The translations under genes were made by a program, and so were the position numbers. From the NCBI GenBank assembly GCA_938010765.1, contig CALLVX010000024.1:112198-176197 (forward strand): a DNA stretch of 64,000 nucleotides, given 5' to 3'. Source of the DNA: an uncultured Flavobacteriaceae bacterium. Lineage in GTDB: Bacteria; Bacteroidota; Bacteroidia; Flavobacteriales; Flavobacteriaceae. The notes beneath the pieces were generated by a model, which did no database searches, was not told the origin of the DNA, and saw only the letters and a program-made list of their open reading frames with translations. How positions within the stretch are numbered: the stretch's first letter is position 1; every line of letters starts with the position of its first letter. Positions 54,687 through 63,558 of this stretch are shown piece by piece.

Positions 54687-56273
54687 ATGAGAAAATTACT
54701 TTACACAATGTTCTTCCTATTAGTCGAAATTGGCGCCTTAACGGCCCAATCGGCGCAAGGAGATGGGCCACACTCCCAACTTATTATTCGCGGCATAATG
54801 CTGATCAACGGAAATGGCGCACCGCCACAGGGACCAATTGATATCGTGGTAGAGAACAATATCATAAAAGATATCAAAGTGGTAGGCTACCCGGGAGTTG
54901 TTATTAATGAAGCCAAACGACCCCAATTAAAGCCAGGGGGCAAGGAGCTCGATTGTAATGGTATGTATTTACTACCTGGTTTTATAGATATGCACGGCCA
55001 TATCGGGGGAACGGCCCAGGGAGCTGAACCCGATTATGTATTTAAACTATGGATGGGCCATGGGGTTACTACTGTTCGTGAGCCCAGTGGTCGCGGGGTA
55101 GATTTTACAATGAATCTGAAGCGCAAAAGTGCTAAGAACGAAATCGTGGCGCCTCGAATTTATGCATACACGGGTTTTGGTCAAACCGGCAAAACCTTTA
55201 ATCCGCTTAATGATATACCGATTTCAACCACGGAACAAGCACGTGCATGGGTACGAGCAAATGCAAAGAAAGGTGCAGACGGAATAAAATTCTTTGGGGC
55301 CGAACCCGAAATTATGGCGGCGGCGTTAGACGAGAATAAAAAGTTGGGATTAGGATCGGCCTGTCATCACGCGCAACTAAGCGTCGCGCGTTGGAATGTA
55401 TTGCATTCGGCAAGGGCAGGACTCACAAGCATGGAACATTGGTATGGCTTGCCAGAAGCCCTCTTCGACGATAAAACGGTACAAAGCTATCCGTTAGACT
55501 ACAACTATCAAAACGAACAACACCGCTTTGAGAATGCAGGTAAATTATGGGAACAGGCTGCCGCTCCTTATTCGGAGCATTGGGAAAATGTAATGAACGA
55601 ATTGCTGGAGCTCGATTTCACCCTCGACCCCACCTTCAATATTTATGAAGCAAGTAGAGATTTACAACGTGCCCGCAGGGCAGAATGGCATGAAGAATAT
55701 ACCTTGCCTTCGCTTTGGGAATTTTATCAACCTTCAAAAATATCCCATGGTAGCTATTGGCACGATTGGGGTACGGAGCAGGAAGTGGCGTGGAAAAAAA
55801 ATTACCAATTATGGATGACCTTTATCAATGAGTATAAGAACAGAGGCGGACGCGTCACTACGGGGTCTGACTCAGGTTTTATCTTTCAATTGTATGGTTT
55901 TGCCTATATCCGAGAATTGGAACTGCTACGAGAAGCAGGTTTTCACCCGCTAGAAATTATTCGATCGGCCACCTTGAACGGTGCCGAAGCATTGGGAGCG
56001 GATGATCGCATAGGAAGTGTTGCTATCGGTAAATTGGCCGATTTTGTGGTCGTTGAAGAAAACCCCCTTAAAAACCTAAAGGTACTATATGGCACAGGAG
56101 CCGTGCGCCTCACAGAAGACAATGAGGTAGTGCGTGCCGGCGGGGTAAAATATACTATAAAAGATGGCATCATATACGATGCGAAGGCTTTACTAGAAGA
56201 TGTAAAGCAACAAGTGAAAGATGCAAAAGGGGTAGCGGGCTATAAAATTTTACAACCTGGGATAAAAGAGTGA
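54687..56273 (+). CDS. Secreted amidohydrolase (metal-dependent)
   Basis: 528 residues. A signal peptide (YTMFFLLVEIGALTAQ) precedes an amidohydrolase domain. The zinc-binding HxH is in LPGFIDMHGHIGG; other ligand regions are ACHHAQLSVARW, TSMEHWYGLP and VTTGSDSGFIFQLYG with the catalytic Asp. These match the prolidase/imidazolonepropionase-like branch of extracellular amidohydrolases in Bacteroidota. It may hydrolyse dipeptides released by the neighbouring M14 peptidase, an inference from position. Terminator follows. Confidence 0.85.
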   Translation: MRKLLYTMFFLLVEIGALTAQSAQGDGPHSQLIIRGIMLINGNGAPPQGPIDIVVENNIIKDIKVVGYPGVVINEAKRPQLKPGGKELDCNGMYLLPGFIDMHGHIGGTAQGAEPDYVFKLWMGHGVTTVREPSGRGVDFTMNLKRKSAKNEIVAPRIYAYTGFGQTGKTFNPLNDIPISTTEQARAWVRANAKKGADGIKFFGAEPEIMAAALDENKKLGLGSACHHAQLSVARWNVLHSARAGLTSMEHWYGLPEALFDDKTVQSYPLDYNYQNEQHRFENAGKLWEQAAAPYSEHWENVMNELLELDFTLDPTFNIYEASRDLQRARRAEWHEEYTLPSLWEFYQPSKISHGSYWHDWGTEQEVAWKKNYQLWMTFINEYKNRGGRVTTGSDSGFIFQLYGFAYIRELELLREAGFHPLEIIRSATLNGAEALGADDRIGSVAIGKLADFVVVEENPLKNLKVLYGTGAVRLTEDNEVVRAGGVKYTIKDGIIYDAKALLEDVKQQVKDAKGVAGYKILQPGIKE

Positions 56274-56320
56274 ATAGTGAATCAGATTAAAATTTTACGC
56301 TAATACTATTCCTAAAAAAT

Positions 56321-56348
56321 AACCCCGCAACTATATCAGAGCGGGGTT
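56321..56348. terminator. Bidirectional terminator between convergent genes
   Basis: An 8-bp GC-rich stem AACCCCGC (56321-56328) with GCGGGGTT (56341-56348) and a 12-base loop, preceded by an A tract and followed by T. It separates the amidohydrolase gene from the small - strand genes. Confidence 0.8.
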
Positions 56349-56355
56349 TTGTATT

Positions 56356-56478
56356 TTATTGACGGTGTTTGTTGCCCGCTTCAACTTTAATAGGTTGCAG
56401 CACACCTTTTGTTTTTGGAAAAACCGTAACGTAGGTAACTACAAGAGCAATCGGTAATGAAATAACAAATAGTATCAT
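56356..56478 (-). CDS. 40-residue single-span membrane protein
   Basis: ATG at 56478-56476, TAA at 56358-56356. One hydrophobic helix at residues 2-20 (ILFVISLPIALVVTYVTVF) is followed by a basic tail ending in NKHRQ. It lies 41 bp downstream of the small secreted protein gene on the same strand, so the two may be co-transcribed. No family recognised. Confidence 0.5.
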   Translation of the reverse strand: MILFVISLPIALVVTYVTVFPKTKGVLQPIKVEAGNKHRQ

Positions 56479-56519
56479 GGGGATGTAATTAAGGTTCAAA
56501 TAAATGATTAAATAAGTAC

Positions 56520-56771
56520 TTAGGCCATTTTAGCCTTATTTCGCTTAGTGGTAAAAGAAAGTGCTTTAAGTACACGTGAATTTTCGCGTCGGTATAAACG
56601 AGCTACGCTTGTTTCGCCAATCGTAATTTCTTCAACACTGTTAAGAGTATAAGTGCCAGCATCCAAAACAACACCCATTTCAATAGTGTCAACTTTATCA
56701 TTAGAAGAAGTGTTTGCAAGAGCGAAAGCTCCGAAGGTTACGATAAAAATCAAGGTTAAAACAGCTTTCAT
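56520..56771 (-). CDS. Small secreted protein, unknown function
   Basis: 83 residues from the ATG at 56771; an upstream ATG at 56780 adds three residues. A signal peptide (AVLTLIFIVTFGAFALA) is followed by a 60-residue mature part whose composition is polar and Lys/Arg-rich at the end (TTKRNKAKMA), with a Glu/Ile beta segment (TLNSVEEITIGETSVARLY). No Cys, no lipobox. Genes like this are common in Bacteroidota genomes; function unknown. Confidence 0.65.
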   Translation of the reverse strand: MKAVLTLIFIVTFGAFALANTSSNDKVDTIEMGVVLDAGTYTLNSVEEITIGETSVARLYRRENSRVLKALSFTTKRNKAKMA

Positions 56772-56780
56772 AACTAACAT

Positions 56781-57090
56781 TTGGGTTATATAAAGATAAC
56801 CGCAGATGTCAGCCTTCAGTGGTTTAGATTCGCCGAACGACCCTTTTTTTCGGTGCTTAACAAAAGTTCGGATAAAGTGTAAAAAAGCTTCGACAAGTGG
56901 AAATCAATCACAAAACAGTTGACCGATAAGAAGGTGTTTTTTATCGGAGGTTTCTTATGACCATCGATTGAATTATTCATACTTAATACCTCAAAAGATG
57001 CTCAAAATTCATTTATGGCACCCAATCAGAATGTTCTGTTACAAATGATCGAAACCATCGTCTAGCTAGTAAACTAGCTACATTTTACCG
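56781..57090. other. 310-bp region between divergent genes
   Basis: No gene seen on either strand. It holds promoters for the small secreted protein gene (- strand) and the S41 peptidase gene (+ strand); I could not fix either with confidence. Confidence 0.5.
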
Positions 57091-58494
57091 ATGAACACAT
57101 TAAAAATATTTTTTTGGCTTGCTATCTTTTTCTGTTGTACGCAAGCAAGCTATCCTCAGGAACAACCACAATTTAGCAAGCAAGAAGTCCTTGAGGATCT
57201 TACTTTCTTAAAATCATCTTTAGAACAGGCCCATTATAATTTATATGCCTATACCCCCAAGAAGGCATTCTTGAAAAACACCGAACAAGTGAAAAATGAA
57301 ATCGCCGGGGATTCGTTATCCCTCTTACAGATTCAATCACTATTCCAGAAAATAATTTCAAAAGCGAATACCGGTCATGCAGAAATCGACTTTCCAATTC
57401 AGCCCTATATCGGATACGCTCAAAAGGGAGGCACCCTATTTCCAATAGAAATTGCAATAGAAGATGAGAAGGCCTTTGTTCGGAAAAATTTTTCCGGCAA
57501 TGAAAATGTAAAGAAAGGAATGCAACTACTCCGCATAAACGGTCAAGACATAAATTCGATACTACAAAAAATCTACCCTCAACTCTCCGCAGAACGTACA
57601 TACTTTAAAAACGCCAAACTTGAGTTTTGGTCCTTCCCACGTTTATTCTGGCAGGTATTCGGAGAAAAACAAACCTTTATGATCGAAGTAAAAAACAGCA
57701 GTAAGACTTCCAGTTTTAAAGTGGGCAGTATTACCGTGGGGCAATACGAAAACAGTCGCAAAGGAGAAATCATAGATCCGAATAGATATTTTAAATACAT
57801 CAATGACGTCGCTTATTTACATCCCGGAAGCTTTGGTGCAATTGAAAATAGTGATGAAAAGGCATATCAAACTTTTATTGATTCGGTCTTTACTGACCTG
57901 AAGGCAAAAAAGACGCAAACACTTATTATCGACCTCAGGAACCATCCCGGCGGAGATAACTCTTTTAGCGATTACTTAATAGCCTACTTTGCCCCTAAAC
58001 CCTTTAAATGGCATTCCAAATTTCTATTGAAATCAAGTACTATCTTGAAAGAACAAATTAAAAAATACAATGATACTACGGACACCTACTTTAGGACTAT
58101 TCTAAGCAAGAAAGATGGGGAAGTTTTTGAATACTCTTATGAACCCGTTTCACCTGTTAAAAAGGAAAAAAGATTTACAGGCAAGGTCGCTGTATTGGTC
58201 AATAGACAAACCTATTCGATGGCGGCGGTTATTGCAGCACAGTTACAAGATGATGGTTTTGCCACAATCGTTGGGGAAGAAACCGGGGATGTGTCTACGC
58301 TTTATGCCTCGCAGTTCTCGTATGTTCTACCCAACACCGCTATCACTGTCAAAGTGCCCAAAGGGTATATGATTCGACCAAACGGAAATGAAGAAGTACA
58401 AGGTGTTGTGCCCAATATCATAATTAAAGACCATTTATTGGATGAGCAAGATGAAATCTTAGATGGCTTTCTAAAGATGCTCAAAACATACTAA
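57091..58494 (+). CDS. S41-family serine peptidase (CTPase-like), secreted
   Basis: 467 residues. A signal peptide (LKIFFWLAIFFCCTQASY) leads to a helical N-terminal domain, a short PDZ-like region near residues 120-180 (KGMQLLRINGQDINSILQ), and the S41 core: LIIDLRNHPGGDNSF and VAVLVNRQTYSMAAVIAAQL with the catalytic Ser in TYSMAA, then EETGDVSTLY. It would cut or process proteins in the periplasm. Alone, with no clear operon partner. Confidence 0.85.
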   Translation: MNTLKIFFWLAIFFCCTQASYPQEQPQFSKQEVLEDLTFLKSSLEQAHYNLYAYTPKKAFLKNTEQVKNEIAGDSLSLLQIQSLFQKIISKANTGHAEIDFPIQPYIGYAQKGGTLFPIEIAIEDEKAFVRKNFSGNENVKKGMQLLRINGQDINSILQKIYPQLSAERTYFKNAKLEFWSFPRLFWQVFGEKQTFMIEVKNSSKTSSFKVGSITVGQYENSRKGEIIDPNRYFKYINDVAYLHPGSFGAIENSDEKAYQTFIDSVFTDLKAKKTQTLIIDLRNHPGGDNSFSDYLIAYFAPKPFKWHSKFLLKSSTILKEQIKKYNDTTDTYFRTILSKKDGEVFEYSYEPVSPVKKEKRFTGKVAVLVNRQTYSMAAVIAAQLQDDGFATIVGEETGDVSTLYASQFSYVLPNTAITVKVPKGYMIRPNGNEEVQGVVPNIIIKDHLLDEQDEILDGFLKMLKTY

Positions 58495-58567
58495 ATGTCC
58501 ACTTTTGTCCTTTGGGAGATTCTGAGAAAGTATCGATGTCCACTCTTAAATCGATATCTTTACCTAC

Positions 58568-59701
58568 ATGACCTTCCTTGAAAACCCGGTGTATGTCTTA
58601 GGAGTACTTTGCCTAATGGTTGTTCTTTCGGTATACGCTGGCAGAACAAAAATAGGAAGTAAAGTAGGGGCCGCTTTGCTGGTAATTTTGTTCACAGCTG
58701 TGTTGGCCAACCTAAAGCTTATTCCGTCTGCCTCAAATAGTATTTCGTTATACGATGGTATTTTCACCTACCTCGCCCCTATCTCTATATTTTATTTGTT
58801 GTTAGGGGTTAATTTACAATCGATAAAGAAGGCGGGGGCTCCAATGATCATTCTGTTCTTGCTCGGTTCTCTTGCGACCGTATTCGGTATTTTGATCTCT
58901 TGGTTTCTATTAACGCCCCAAACCGTATTGGGAGAAGATGCTATCGTTATCGCAGGTATGTTGACAGGCACCTACACAGGCGGTAGTGTGAACTTTAATG
59001 CCATCGCCCTGGAGTATGGTTTTCAGGAAAAAGGCATTCTGTATGCCGGTACCATCGCCGTAGACAATGTGGTCACTACCTTATGGATCATTGTAACACT
59101 GGCCATCCCCTCGGTGCTTAGAACTTTTTGGAAAGACAAAAAGGTAAAGGCCACCAAAGTAAGCTCCAAAACAGACGAAAACGATGCGATAGGCCTTCAA
59201 TCGTTAATGTGGTTGGCTTTTTTGGGAATCGGTTGTTTCTTCCTTTCTGATCTTGTAAAACAATGGCTTCCAAAAGTCCCTTTTATTTTGACCCTATCGA
59301 CCCTGGGAATCTTATTGGCACAACTCCCTTTTGTATCTAAGCTAAAGGGAAGCCATACACTTGGGCTTTATCTGGTCTATTTATTTTTAGCGGTCATCGG
59401 CGCATATTGCGAATTGAGCGCGGTTTTTGAATTGAAGGAAGTGGGACTCACCTTACTGACCTTTACTGCATTGGCCGTTTTTTTACATGGTGTTATCACC
59501 ATCCTTCTAGGCAGCTTGGCGTATCGGGATTGGGAAATGATATCGATCGTGAGTCAGGCCAACATAGGTGGTGGTACTACCGCAATCGCCTTGGCCGAGT
59601 CATTTCATCGAAAAGAATTGGTGCTACCTGCTATATTAGTGGGTACCCTCGGGAACGTCGTAGGGACCTATTTGGGCTTTTTAGTCGTAGGTATTTTATA
59701 A
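58568..59701 (+). CDS. DUF819-family membrane protein
   Basis: 377 residues with about ten hydrophobic segments. Motifs MLTGTYTGGSVNFNAIALEY and, in the second half, SQANIGGGTTAIALAESF are the two repeated GG-type halves of the DUF819 family, which are probably transporters of unknown substrate. A polar loop of about 30 residues (KDKKVKATKVSSKTDENDA) divides the two halves. The start ATG follows 73 bp after the peptidase stop. Confidence 0.88.
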   Translation: MTFLENPVYVLGVLCLMVVLSVYAGRTKIGSKVGAALLVILFTAVLANLKLIPSASNSISLYDGIFTYLAPISIFYLLLGVNLQSIKKAGAPMIILFLLGSLATVFGILISWFLLTPQTVLGEDAIVIAGMLTGTYTGGSVNFNAIALEYGFQEKGILYAGTIAVDNVVTTLWIIVTLAIPSVLRTFWKDKKVKATKVSSKTDENDAIGLQSLMWLAFLGIGCFFLSDLVKQWLPKVPFILTLSTLGILLAQLPFVSKLKGSHTLGLYLVYLFLAVIGAYCELSAVFELKEVGLTLLTFTALAVFLHGVITILLGSLAYRDWEMISIVSQANIGGGTTAIALAESFHRKELVLPAILVGTLGNVVGTYLGFLVVGIL

Positions 59702-59731
59702 ATTTCCCTGTATTAATCGTACTTTAGAGTC

Positions 59732-60517
59732 ATGCGGGAATTGGAATACAAGGTCCCAGAAGCACTGCGGGCCTACGTACAAAATATCATGGTTATGGAA
59801 AGTTCGGATCCCGACGGCCATACCAACATACCATTTTACGCCGATGGCTATCCGGGCATTATGCACCAACAATCACAAAGTGGATGCTATCTATTCCCCA
59901 GAAACAAGAAACTTTCAGAATTGTTCTTATATGGGCAGACGATCGAACCCATTTCGTTGAACATCAAAGGCCCCTTTAAATTCATCGTTTTTCAGCTGTA
60001 CCCCTTTGCTTCAAAATACTTACTAGGTATTAACCCCAAAGAATTGAACGACGATTGTTTTGATCTTTTACAAATTAAAAATGTGGATAGTAACTCTTAT
60101 GTGCGCCAACTAAGAACCATGCCTTCGGTAGATACTTGGGTAGCACCTCTTTGCAAACTCATGCAAGACTTGATAGCCTATCACAAAGTGCCTACCGATG
60201 ACCAAATACAAAAGGCCATTTCGCTTATTCTCCAACAAAAAGGACAATTGCGAATCGCAGAAGTGCGCGAACAAGTATATCTCACTGAACGCACCTTGGA
60301 ACGTAAATTCATTGACCAAGTTGGCCTTACCCCCAAACAATTTGCAAAGATCATTCAGTTTAAAAGTTCTATGAAACAGTTATCCGAGGATACCTACGGG
60401 CAACTTTTAGACGTAGGCCTCGATAGTGGTTTTGCAGACCAGTCGCACTTCATACGTAGCTTTAAGAAATATACGGGCCAGACCCCAAGAGATTTTTTGA
60501 AGCAAGCCACGGCATAA
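59732..60517 (+). CDS. AraC-family transcriptional regulator
   Basis: 261 residues. The N-terminal 150 form an AraC-type ligand or dimerisation region (YFADGYPGIMHQQ-like start as in DUF6597, GPFKFIVFQLYPFASKYL). The C-terminal domain carries the AraC helix-turn-helix pair (RIAEVREQVYLTERTLERKF, then LLDVGLDSGFADQSHFIRSF). No transmembrane part. It lies 86 bp upstream of an NAD(P)-binding protein gene and a DUF1772 gene and is the likely regulator of those, which is inferred from position alone. Confidence 0.87.
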   Translation: MRELEYKVPEALRAYVQNIMVMESSDPDGHTNIPFYADGYPGIMHQQSQSGCYLFPRNKKLSELFLYGQTIEPISLNIKGPFKFIVFQLYPFASKYLLGINPKELNDDCFDLLQIKNVDSNSYVRQLRTMPSVDTWVAPLCKLMQDLIAYHKVPTDDQIQKAISLILQQKGQLRIAEVREQVYLTERTLERKFIDQVGLTPKQFAKIIQFKSSMKQLSEDTYGQLLDVGLDSGFADQSHFIRSFKKYTGQTPRDFLKQATA

Positions 60518-60603
60518 TCCATTTTGTCGGTTTTGTTCTATTACCCGTCATCCCCCGCTACTACTTTTACCTTATCAATTAAAAACCCTTTAAAACAAAC
60601 GAT

Positions 60604-61236
60604 ATGAAAGTAGTAGTATTTGGTTCAACTGGAACCATCGGGCAACATCTTATTCAACAGGCATTGGAACAAGGACATGAGGTTTCGGCCTTTTGTAGGG
60701 ATGCCACGAAGCTGGTAAACCCTTCACATCCCAATCTTACGATTCACCTAGGAGACGTTCTTGTACAAAACCAGGTGGAAGAAGCTGTATCAGGACAAGA
60801 TGTAGTATGCATTGCCCTCGGTGCTGGGAAAAAACGAAAGAGCACTGTTCGATCTCAAGGCACGCAAACTGTAATTGCCGCAATGAAAGCCACCGGCGTA
60901 AAACGTTTAATATGCCAGTCTACCTTGGGCGCCGGAGAAAGCCGAGGAAATCTGAATTTCTTCTGGAAGCACATTATGTTCGGTTGGTATCTTAAACAAG
61001 TATTTCTAGATCACGAATTACAAGAATACCATGTTCAACAAAGTGAACTTGATTGGACGATCGTGCGTCCCGGTGCTTTTTCCGATGGGGAAAGAACACG
61101 AAACTACCAACATGGTTTTAGCCCCAATACCAAAGATGTAAAACTGAAAATCTCCCGTGCAGATGTCGCTGATTTTATTGTGAAACAACTGGCAAGCACA
61201 GAATACCTTTTTAAAACACCAGGGCTATCCTATTAA
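60604..61236 (+). CDS. NAD(P)-binding protein, NmrA/atypical SDR type
   Basis: 210 residues with the N-terminal Rossmann signature VVVFGSTGTIGQHLIQQALE (GxTGxIG) and later ALGAGKKRKSTVRSQGTQTV and TIVRPGAFSDGE, typical of NAD(P)H-binding atypical short-chain dehydrogenases. Members either bind cofactor to regulate or reduce quinones or flavins. The catalytic Tyr-Lys of classical SDRs is not seen. Followed after 10 bp by the DUF1772 gene, so probably an operon. Confidence 0.87.
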   Translation: MKVVVFGSTGTIGQHLIQQALEQGHEVSAFCRDATKLVNPSHPNLTIHLGDVLVQNQVEEAVSGQDVVCIALGAGKKRKSTVRSQGTQTVIAAMKATGVKRLICQSTLGAGESRGNLNFFWKHIMFGWYLKQVFLDHELQEYHVQQSELDWTIVRPGAFSDGERTRNYQHGFSPNTKDVKLKISRADVADFIVKQLASTEYLFKTPGLSY

Positions 61237-61246
61237 TTCGAATCTT

Positions 61247-61741
61247 ATGAAATTACAGACAATCATTTTTTTAGGAGCCCTTTTATCAACTGGGCTCATG
61301 GCCGGCATTTTCTTCACGTGGACAAATGCTGTGACACCAGGTTTAGGAAAACTTGTGGATATAGAATATTTAAAGGCGTTCCAAGCTATGAACCGCAGTA
61401 TTTTGAACCCTACTTTTTTCGTAATTTTTTGGGGTGCGGCAGCCATTCCCCTCCTTACTACGGTCATTAGTTATAAGGCACAATCGGGTACCGTTTTTTG
61501 GCTATTGACCGCTGCGGTAATCATTTACGTTCTTGGGGTGGTTGTCGTGACGATGGCAGGGAACATACCGTTAAACAATCTTTTGGAGCAAACGAATCTA
61601 GAAATAGCCTCACCGACAGACATGGAGGCGCTTCGGAACCATTTTGAACGTCCTTGGAACGTGCTTAACTGGGTACGAACGTTTGCATCTACCATTGCCT
61701 TTATATTGCTATTAATTGCTAGTACGCTCAACAAACTATAG
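61247..61741 (+). CDS. DUF1772-family membrane protein
   Basis: 164 residues with four membrane segments. LMAGIFFTWTNAVTPGLGKL and AFQAMNRSILNPTFFVIFWG, then PLNNLLEQ, belong to DUF1772, whose fungal members are anthrone oxygenases. Bacterial function unknown; the conserved WTNAV and NRxILNP blocks are present. It shares a short spacing with the NAD(P)-binding gene. Confidence 0.87.
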   Translation: MKLQTIIFLGALLSTGLMAGIFFTWTNAVTPGLGKLVDIEYLKAFQAMNRSILNPTFFVIFWGAAAIPLLTTVISYKAQSGTVFWLLTAAVIIYVLGVVVVTMAGNIPLNNLLEQTNLEIASPTDMEALRNHFERPWNVLNWVRTFASTIAFILLLIASTLNKL

Positions 61742-62010
61742 AATGGGAACGTCGATTTAGAAAATGTAGGTTCTGAATAGGTAGGTACAAAACGACAAAC
61801 AGTAAGCAATAATAAACTCTCAGTAGGCAGTATAAATTGTATTTGAGTCTGACATTTGTATTGGTCACACCCTACGTCTTTTGTTTTTTTCTACTGTCAC
61901 CTTGAGCGCAGTCGAAAGGCTAGGGATACTGAGTAGGTCTCCCCCGAAGTTTCGGTTGCGCTCTATCAGATTTGTTTTGAACCCTAACAAAAAGTATACA
62001 AACGAACGCG
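61742..62010. other. Intergenic region with REP-like element
   Basis: Between a + strand DUF1772 gene and the - strand RNA helicase gene. Contains the inverted repeat described next and otherwise A+T-rich sequence. Confidence 0.4.
61895..61963. repeat. REP-like inverted repeat
   Basis: TGTCACCTTGAGCGCAGTCG (61895-61914) is the common bacterial intergenic repeat type TGTCACCTTGAGCGCAGTCGA. GAGCGCAGTCGAAA (61904-61917) pairs with TTTCGGTTGCGCTC (61950-61963) at 12 of 14 bases, so the stretch can form a hairpin of about 14 bp with a 32-base loop. Confidence 0.6.
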
Positions 62011-63363
62011 TTAGCGTTTCTTACGCTTGTTAAAATTCTTATCGCCCCTACTCTTTGGCTTTTTATATTTCGCCTTGAGCTTTCGTCTATAGGAACCGCC
62101 TTGGTTTTCTTTGCTGTTCTTTTCAGATTTTTCATGAAAACCAGGTCCGGGAACATATTCTCCCTTCGGTTTATGCGGGTTATTTGGTTCGTTCAATTTC
62201 GGGCGCTCCTCAGAAGTAAGCTGCTGTGAAATTTCGACTGGTTCTGGAACCTCAAGCAAAGGGATTTCGTAATCCATCAACTTCTCTATGGCCTCTTTTG
62301 AAGCACTTTCCGTTTCTGTGAACAATAAAAGGGCGGTTCCTTCTTTTTTGGCCCTACCGGTTCGACCAATGCGATGCATATAATTCTCAGGATACGCAGG
62401 GGTATCAAAATTTATGACATGGGAAATCTCTTCAAGATCCAAACCACGGGCCATCACATCGGTAGTGACCAATATTCTGTTCTTCCCCTCATCGAACTGT
62501 TTAATGGATCTAATTCGGTAGTTCTGGGTTTTATTCGAATGAATAATTCCCATCTCTTCCCCATAAAATTCTTCCAAAGCGGCAAACAACAAATCTGCAC
62601 GTCGCTTGTTCGATACGAACACGAGTACTTTACGATACTCTGATGCGTTCTGCAGCAAATGAATTAATAGATTTGCCTTGGTATAAAAATTCGGTACCGC
62701 GTAGGCTTTTTGAGAAATATTATCCAGAGGGGTACCACTTAGGGCAATCGAAATTTTTTGAGCTCCAGTGAAAAAATCTTGGATCAACACATCAATATCT
62801 TCGGTCATTGTGGCCGAGAACATTACATTTTGTCGCCGTTGCGGCAGTAGTTCAAAGATATTCACCAATTGAAATCGAAAGCCCAAATCGAGCATCACAT
62901 CGACCTCATCGATCACCAACTTTTTGATTTGCTTTAACTGCATCGCCTTGCTCAACACCAAATCATACAAACGCCCCGGAGTCGCTACTACAATATCAGT
63001 GCCTTCGGCCAAAGCAGCTTTTTGTGTATTGATATTGGTGCCCCCATATACACCGAGTACTTTAATATCGGAATACGAGGCCAGTTTTTCAGTTTCCTCG
63101 ACCACCTGTAATACCAATTCACGAGTAGGTACCAAAATCAAAATTCGAGGGAAGCTATCTTTCGAGAATGGCAAGGATTGTAACAAGGGTAGTAAATAGG
63201 CAAAGGTCTTTCCTGTGCCAGTTTGGGCAATTCCCACCATATCCCTACCGGACATGATGACGGGAAAAGCTTCGGCCTGGATAGGTGTGGGTTTTTCAAA
63301 ACCAAGATCTCCTAGGGCATTTCGTAAGGGGGTTCCTATCTTAAACTCTTCAAAGGAAGGCAT
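62011..63363 (-). CDS. DEAD-box RNA helicase
   Basis: 450 residues. Q motif (FEKPTPIQAEAFPVI), motif I AQTGTGKT, motif II DEVD (DEAD-class variant), motif III SAT, motif VI HRIGRTGRAKKEG. The C-terminal 80 residues are highly basic and rich in Lys/Gly (KSRGDKNFNKRKKR), as in flavobacterial RhlE/CsdA-like helicases. Motif II is DEVD rather than DEAD, an infrequent but known variation. It probably works in ribosome assembly or RNA decay. Confidence 0.9.
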   Translation of the reverse strand: MPSFEEFKIGTPLRNALGDLGFEKPTPIQAEAFPVIMSGRDMVGIAQTGTGKTFAYLLPLLQSLPFSKDSFPRILILVPTRELVLQVVEETEKLASYSDIKVLGVYGGTNINTQKAALAEGTDIVVATPGRLYDLVLSKAMQLKQIKKLVIDEVDVMLDLGFRFQLVNIFELLPQRRQNVMFSATMTEDIDVLIQDFFTGAQKISIALSGTPLDNISQKAYAVPNFYTKANLLIHLLQNASEYRKVLVFVSNKRRADLLFAALEEFYGEEMGIIHSNKTQNYRIRSIKQFDEGKNRILVTTDVMARGLDLEEISHVINFDTPAYPENYMHRIGRTGRAKKEGTALLLFTETESASKEAIEKLMDYEIPLLEVPEPVEISQQLTSEERPKLNEPNNPHKPKGEYVPGPGFHEKSEKNSKENQGGSYRRKLKAKYKKPKSRGDKNFNKRKKR

Positions 63364-63558
63364 TTGTATCTCTTTAATTATAACACAAAGCTAGGGGCTT
63401 CTATTGAATCGAGAAGTATAAATAGTGAAAAAGATTCCGAAACGGTATCTATATGTACATAGATTATACCTCCCAATGGCGATTCTTTCCAAAAATCGAC
63501 CAAAACACGCTATCAAATGACAAACACGCTTTCCATGTAGCAAGCCCTACTTCGGTAC

